64,000 bases of DNA from Echinarachnius parma. Taxonomy: Eukaryota; Echinodermata; Echinoidea; Clypeasteroida; Echinarachniidae. Below, piece by piece: positions 60,131 to 64,000 of the stretch (positions are counted from its first letter, which is position 1; each line of letters begins with the position of its first letter). Made by a program: the position numbers and the translations under genes. Below the pieces are notes generated by a model. That model did not search any database and had not been told where the DNA came from. It saw nothing but the letters and a program-made list of their open reading frames with translations. Where the stretch lies: contig JBAMJV010007683.1 of NCBI GenBank assembly GCA_037951105.1, forward strand, positions 123,217-187,216. The letters run 5' to 3'.

Positions 60131-61089
60131 TTAAGGACAATGAAACCCGGTCAAACCGTTGTTTTCGTTATTTGACGATTGTAATAAAATGGGTGAATAT
60201 TAATCGAGTAAGAAAAACAAAACTATGGCTCTTTGAAGATAGCAATTGGGGAACGAATGCACTCTTTCAAATTGTATCGACAACTTCCCACGACATAATG
60301 TTGTATAACTAAATATGAAAATATCATCGTGTAGTATTACCATAATTATCTTTTACCCGTACTACATTTTTTTCTTCTCCCAGACACAGAACTTGTCAAC
60401 TATAGCTAGTGACCAGAATATTATTACTCTGTATATATTATCATAGGCACCGGAAGTGGGGGGGGGGGGGGGGGGGGGCAGGGGGGCGGCCGCCCCCCCC
60501 CCCCCCCCCCCCCATCCAAAAAGTGGGGGGGGGGGGGGGCAAAACGCGTTTTTGCACCCCAAAAAGCCCCTCCCCCCCCTCAAAAAAAAAAAAAAAAGAA
60601 AGAAAAAGGAAAAGAAAACATGGTATGTATCAGCCAATACTTGTTAATTATAACATTTAGAATCTAAGTTATACATCCATTTAAAGTAAATAAATGCAAA
60701 ACCCTCCCCGTCTGGCTCTGCCCCAGCCCTCGGTCGCTTCGCTCCCTCGGGACTCATTTTTGGCTGTAAGCTATGATGTTGGATCATACAAATGTGGCAT
60801 ATTGTTTATGTTTTATGCACCAGATTGCACCATTTCAAGCATATAAATGCAAAATCTTTCCCGTGGGAGGGGGATACCCCCTCCCAAACCCACCCCCCTC
60901 TAGCTCGGCCCCAGCCCTCGGTCGCTTCGCTCCCTCGGGGCTCATTTTTGGCTGTACGCTATGTTGTTGGATCATGTTTTTATGCACCCGATTGCAAGTC
61001 CCAAAATGCAAAAGCTCCCTACCATGGGAGGGGGGGGGGGGACACCGCTCAGTTACTTTGCTCCCCCCTGCTAATTAGTCGCTTTATCC

Positions 61090-61663
61090 TCTTTGTTTTT
61101 CAAAAAAATGTCCCCTTATGTTTTCTATTGTTTTTTCCAAATTATTGGGGGGTGCCCCTCCCCTCCAGTGGCGGATCTACGGGGGGGGGGGGGGGGTTAG
61201 GGGGTTTAACCCCCCCCCCCCCTTGGGCTGCCAAGTGAAAATGTATCAGTGAAAAAAAGTGAAACAAAAAGTGAAAAAAAATCACCTACGGGGGTTCAAA
61301 ATAGCGAAAATAATTCACGGCTCGTGGACGAAAGTAAAAAAAAAAGTGACCAGAAATCACTTACGGGGGTTCAAAATAGCAAAAAAAATCGCCGCTTTGC
61401 GGCTTGTGCACGAAAGTGAAAAAAGGTGAACAAAAATCACTTACGGGGATTCAAAATAGCAAAAAAAATTCGCCGCTTCGCGGCTCGTGGACGAAAGTGA
61501 AAAAAGGTGAACAAATCACTAAGGGGGGTTCAAAATAGCAAAAAACAAAATTGTGGCTGGACGATGCTCCGCATCGTCATTGGGTCAAACCCCCCCCCCC
61601 CCCTTAGCAAAAAGCTAGATCCGCCCCTGCCCCCCCCCCCCCCCCCCCGTCGCTACGCCACTG
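61090..61663 (-). mobile_element. CAGTGGCGTAGCGACGG element, reverse orientation, interrupted
   Basis: The right end (CGTCGCTACGCCACTG) is the inverse of the left end seen at 51476. The interior (AAAAATGTCCCCTTATG, CCAAATTATTGGGGGG) matches the same fragment inverted. The element at 61166-61629 interrupts its G/C tract. Confidence 0.6.
61166..61629. mobile_element. 464-bp CAGTGGCGGATCTA element
   Basis: Left end CAGTGGCGGATCTAC; right end inverted CAGGGGCGGATCTAG. The interior is four ~69-bp units with AAATCACTTACGGGGGTTCA and AAAATAGC. A left part of the same element is at 58882-59108. Confidence 0.75.
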
Positions 61664-62789
61664 CCTGTGAGTGCGGTTGGGCATGAGCCCCTAAAGACAT
61701 AAACCGTGAGCCCCCTTAGGCTTTTGCCCCCCCAATCCAAAACTGCTTCCGGCGCGCCTGATCATTCATACCTTTAGTTTATGCATTGTAGACTCAAAAG
61801 TACAATCAACCAATCAACTATTTGGCTCGCTAACCGACATGCATCGACTGACCAGCTCTGAGATCCGGTACCAGTGCCAAGTGCCAACAAAACCAGTGCC
61901 AACAAAATCATGCCAGTGCCAACAAAAATAGTAAAAGGTTCGCTTGCTGTTTGCGCCCGGTCGCAAGGTTCACCCGTGTGTTGTCCGCCCCGCCGCGGCC
62001 GCGCTGCGCGGAGCTGGCCGTGCACCGCGTCGTCGCTGGCTAGCTCGATTATGTAGTGTATGTGGTGCTAAGTATGCGGACGCCATTCACCCGTCTGATA
62101 ATTATGTAGTGCAAAGAATGCGGACGCCAGGTTCACCCGTCTGATACGTAGTGCAAAGTATGCGGACGCCATTCACCCGTCTGATATGTAGTGCAAAGTA
62201 TGCGGACGCCTGGTTTACCCGTCTGATATCCGCAAGTGCAACAAGTGCGAACAAAAATAATGCCAACAAAAACAGTGCCAACAAAACCAGTGCCAAAACC
62301 AGTGCCAAGGAAACCAGTGCCAACAAAACCGGTGCCAACAAAACCAGTGCCATGATAAATAAATGAATGAACGAATGAATAATGAACGAATAAATGATTG
62401 AATTAATGAATGCATGTAATTGTAATGGACGAACAAACGAACGAACGAACGAACGAACGAACGAACGAACAAACAACTACGAACGAACAAACTTCAAATG
62501 AACTAACGAACGATTGAACAAACAAACGAACAAACAAACGAACGAATGAACAATTCAATGAATGAATGAATGAATGAATGTATGAACGAACGAACGAACG
62601 AACGATTGAACAAACAAACGAACAAACAAACGAACGATTGAATGAATGAATGAATGAATGTATGAACGAATGAGTGAAGCAATAAATTTATTTGATTGAT
62701 GACGATCATAAATCAAGCGTTGCAATAATTTAATCTTGTGTCGCTTTTTTGTAATATTTGAGCTCTATCGAGGATATTTCATGATTTAA

Positions 62790-63200
62790 ACGTACGGTAC
62801 AACTGAATTTGGGAGAGGGTCGAAAGTGTACTGTTGCTAAATGCATGTATCATTTTGTGAAATTGAAGGCGTTGCATCAAAAAACGACGGGATTTCTGCT
62901 CTGGTTTTGCCATTTATATTAATACTTCAAGTGAAATCAAATAATAAATTTCAAGTGAAATTAATATTATATGGCCGAATAATGAACAAAATGAAAGTGG
63001 TATTCACTAACCCATTGCACTCACTTTGTACACGGTTTTCACGATCCAATGGATAATTTGGCATTGGAATAATTCAATTTGAAATAACTTTTGAACGAAA
63101 GGATAATTTGAAAAAATGAAACCTGTCCCATACTTTTATTGTGAGAATATGCTAGAATTCAAATGAGATTTTGAGGATTTGGACAATGTTACTAAGTTCC
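62790..63200. mobile_element. Diverged AGGGACTTAGTAAC family copy, right end interrupted
   Basis: CATTGCACTCACTTTGT, GAAACCTGTCCCAT and GAGGATTTGGACAATGTTAC match the 6403 and 59743 copies. The final ...CTAAGTTCC runs into the element at 63201. Confidence 0.6.
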
Positions 63201-63861
63201 CAGTGGCGTAATGGGCAAACAAATTTGGGGGGCATAACCAATTTTTGCGAGGGAGCGAAGCGACTGAGCGTGGGGAGGGTGTGGGAGGGGGGGGGGGTGT
63301 CCCCCCTCCGACGGTAGGGAGCTTTTGCATTTTTGGACTTGAAACTTTGCAATCTGATGCATACCTAGAAAGGAAATTATGACTTGACGACATGTACTAT
63401 AATGTGGGTAAGTGCGTTATGATACTACCGACCGGAAAATAGTTTTTATTTGTTTCATAAAGAAAAAAGAAAATATGCACCCCCAAAATAATAACGGCAA
63501 AGTGACATATTATACAGTTCAACAGTGCATCAAAAGCCACATTATGTATGATACAACAACACGAAAAAAGTATTCCAGACGTAGACAAGACCAATTACCG
63601 AGGGAGCGAAGCGACCGAGAGGGGGGAGGGGTGTTCGTCCGTGCACGGTTAGGGTGTTTTTTGTAATGTTTTACTTGAAATTATGCACGGAAATTTGATT
63701 TGACATGAAGTAAAATGTGAGTTATCTTGTCTCAAAGAAATACATTTTTTTCAATCACTGGTATCGAATTAGATATAAGCCATGATTGAAATTGTATTTG
63801 GGGGGGGGGGGGGGGTGGGGCAAGCGCCCCCAAGCCCCCCTCCCCCACCAGTACGCCAGTG
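63201..63861. mobile_element. 661-bp hAT-like element with 8-bp target duplication
   Basis: Left end CAGTGGCGTAATGGG; right end inverted CACTGGCGTACTGGTGGGG. Flanks TAAGTTCC (63193-63200) and TAAGTTCA (63862-63869) match at 7 of 8. It includes GAGGGAGCGAAGCGACCGAG-type blocks twice and G-rich subterminal tracts. Confidence 0.7.
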
Positions 63862-64000
63862 TAAGTTCATTTAAAAGAATCTGATGACATTTTACCGTTA
63901 ACGTTCCTTACGCATAGTATTATTTGTTTTAAAAATTCGAGCAATAAAACGGTTTGTTCTCTTACTTTACTTAGATATTAATGATCGAATTGTTTGATAT

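Larger units (their letters stand above)
57922..61760. mobile_element. 3.8-kb composite hAT-like insertion in the GAAC array
   Basis: Exact 8-bp flanks ATCATTCA lie at 57914-57921 and 61761-61768. Ends are CATAGGCGCCGGAAG and, inverted, CAGGCGCGCCGGAAG. Its left ~1.2 kb is repeated at 60442 (step 2520 bp), so the insertion holds a partial internal duplication. Inside the second copy are two further elements (61090-61663 and 61166-61629). A TTAA MITE lies at 59743. It also contains repeated CCCTCGGTCGCTTCGCTCCC blocks. No transposase frame is visible. Confidence 0.75.
50960..62700. repeat. Satellite-like array of composite modules and GAAC/CAAC/CAAA tetranucleotides
   Basis: Module A (GGAATAAAGCA, TCATTCATACCTTTAGTTTA, GCATCGACTGACCAGCCCT, GTATCCGCGGATATCAC, TTTATACTTCGTTGG) starts near 52034, 52815, 54207, 55140, 55784, 56589, 57158 and, split by insertion, 57903/61763. 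Each is followed by AATGAATGAACG-type repeats and long (GAAC)n, (CAAC)n or (CAAA)n. Module B is GC-rich with GTATGCGGACGCCATTCACC units (51246-51460, 53421-53610, 55980-56180, 61945-62230). All A and B copies point the same way. One stretch of ~2.17 kb is duplicated (51226 onwards and 53401 onwards). (GAAC)n lacks stops in all six frames, so long spurious frames occur. Confidence 0.9.

Noticed and set aside
57922-61760. Transposase gene inside the composite insertion
   Set aside because: All frames there are short and broken by G/C tracts; nothing resembling a hAT transposase was seen.
1-64000. tRNA, rRNA, CRISPR or bacterial-type signals
   Set aside because: No tRNA B-box within a foldable cloverleaf and no rRNA-like stretch were noticed; the regular arrays are eukaryotic minisatellites with no spacer structure of CRISPR type.

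Overview
The window is animal nuclear DNA: AT-rich, intron-rich, very rich in short inverted-repeat transposons, and with no operons. It holds one recognisable conserved gene and one small unrecognised gene. The long introns, the palindromic elements, and a foldback element with 15-bp repeats that resembles the TU transposons described from sea urchins all suggest a marine invertebrate deuterostome, most likely an echinoid. That assignment is inference; no sequence here was matched to a species.

Layout. 1-16.6 kb: no gene that I can support, only transposon remnants and local tandem duplications (it may hide the 5' exons of the next gene). 16.6-42.0 kb, + strand: sixteen exons of an FGD-family gene (FYVE, RhoGEF and PH domains), closest in my reading to FGD6/FGD5. 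One 3.3-kb exon encodes a long proline-rich, serine-rich tail. After a 12.3-kb intron, fifteen short exons encode DH, PH, FYVE and a second PH domain, ending at a TAG at 42029-42031. All exon joins keep frame and give at least 1721 residues; the exon carrying the start codon was not found. 42.0-47.0 kb: 3' UTR and intergenic DNA with several hairpin elements. 47.0-49.6 kb, - strand: a two-exon gene encoding a 395-residue serine-rich protein that I do not recognise, convergent with the FGD gene. 49.6-50.9 kb: its upstream region, with nothing recognisable. 50.9-62.7 kb: a complex satellite-like array of GAAC/CAAC/CAAA tetranucleotides and longer modules, invaded by nested hAT-like elements. 62.7-64 kb: more transposon remnants.

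How the genes work. FGD proteins are guanine nucleotide exchange factors, typically for Cdc42, that couple phosphoinositide binding (FYVE, PH) to actin remodelling. The visible domains fit that role. Nothing in the sequence links the serine-rich gene to it functionally; they are simply tail-to-tail neighbours.

The points most worth following are: the two decayed or alternative exon duplications in the last PH domain of the FGD gene; the unrecognised serine-rich gene with distinct ends; the TU-like foldback element; and the nested transposons inside the GAAC array, some with clean 8-bp target duplications.
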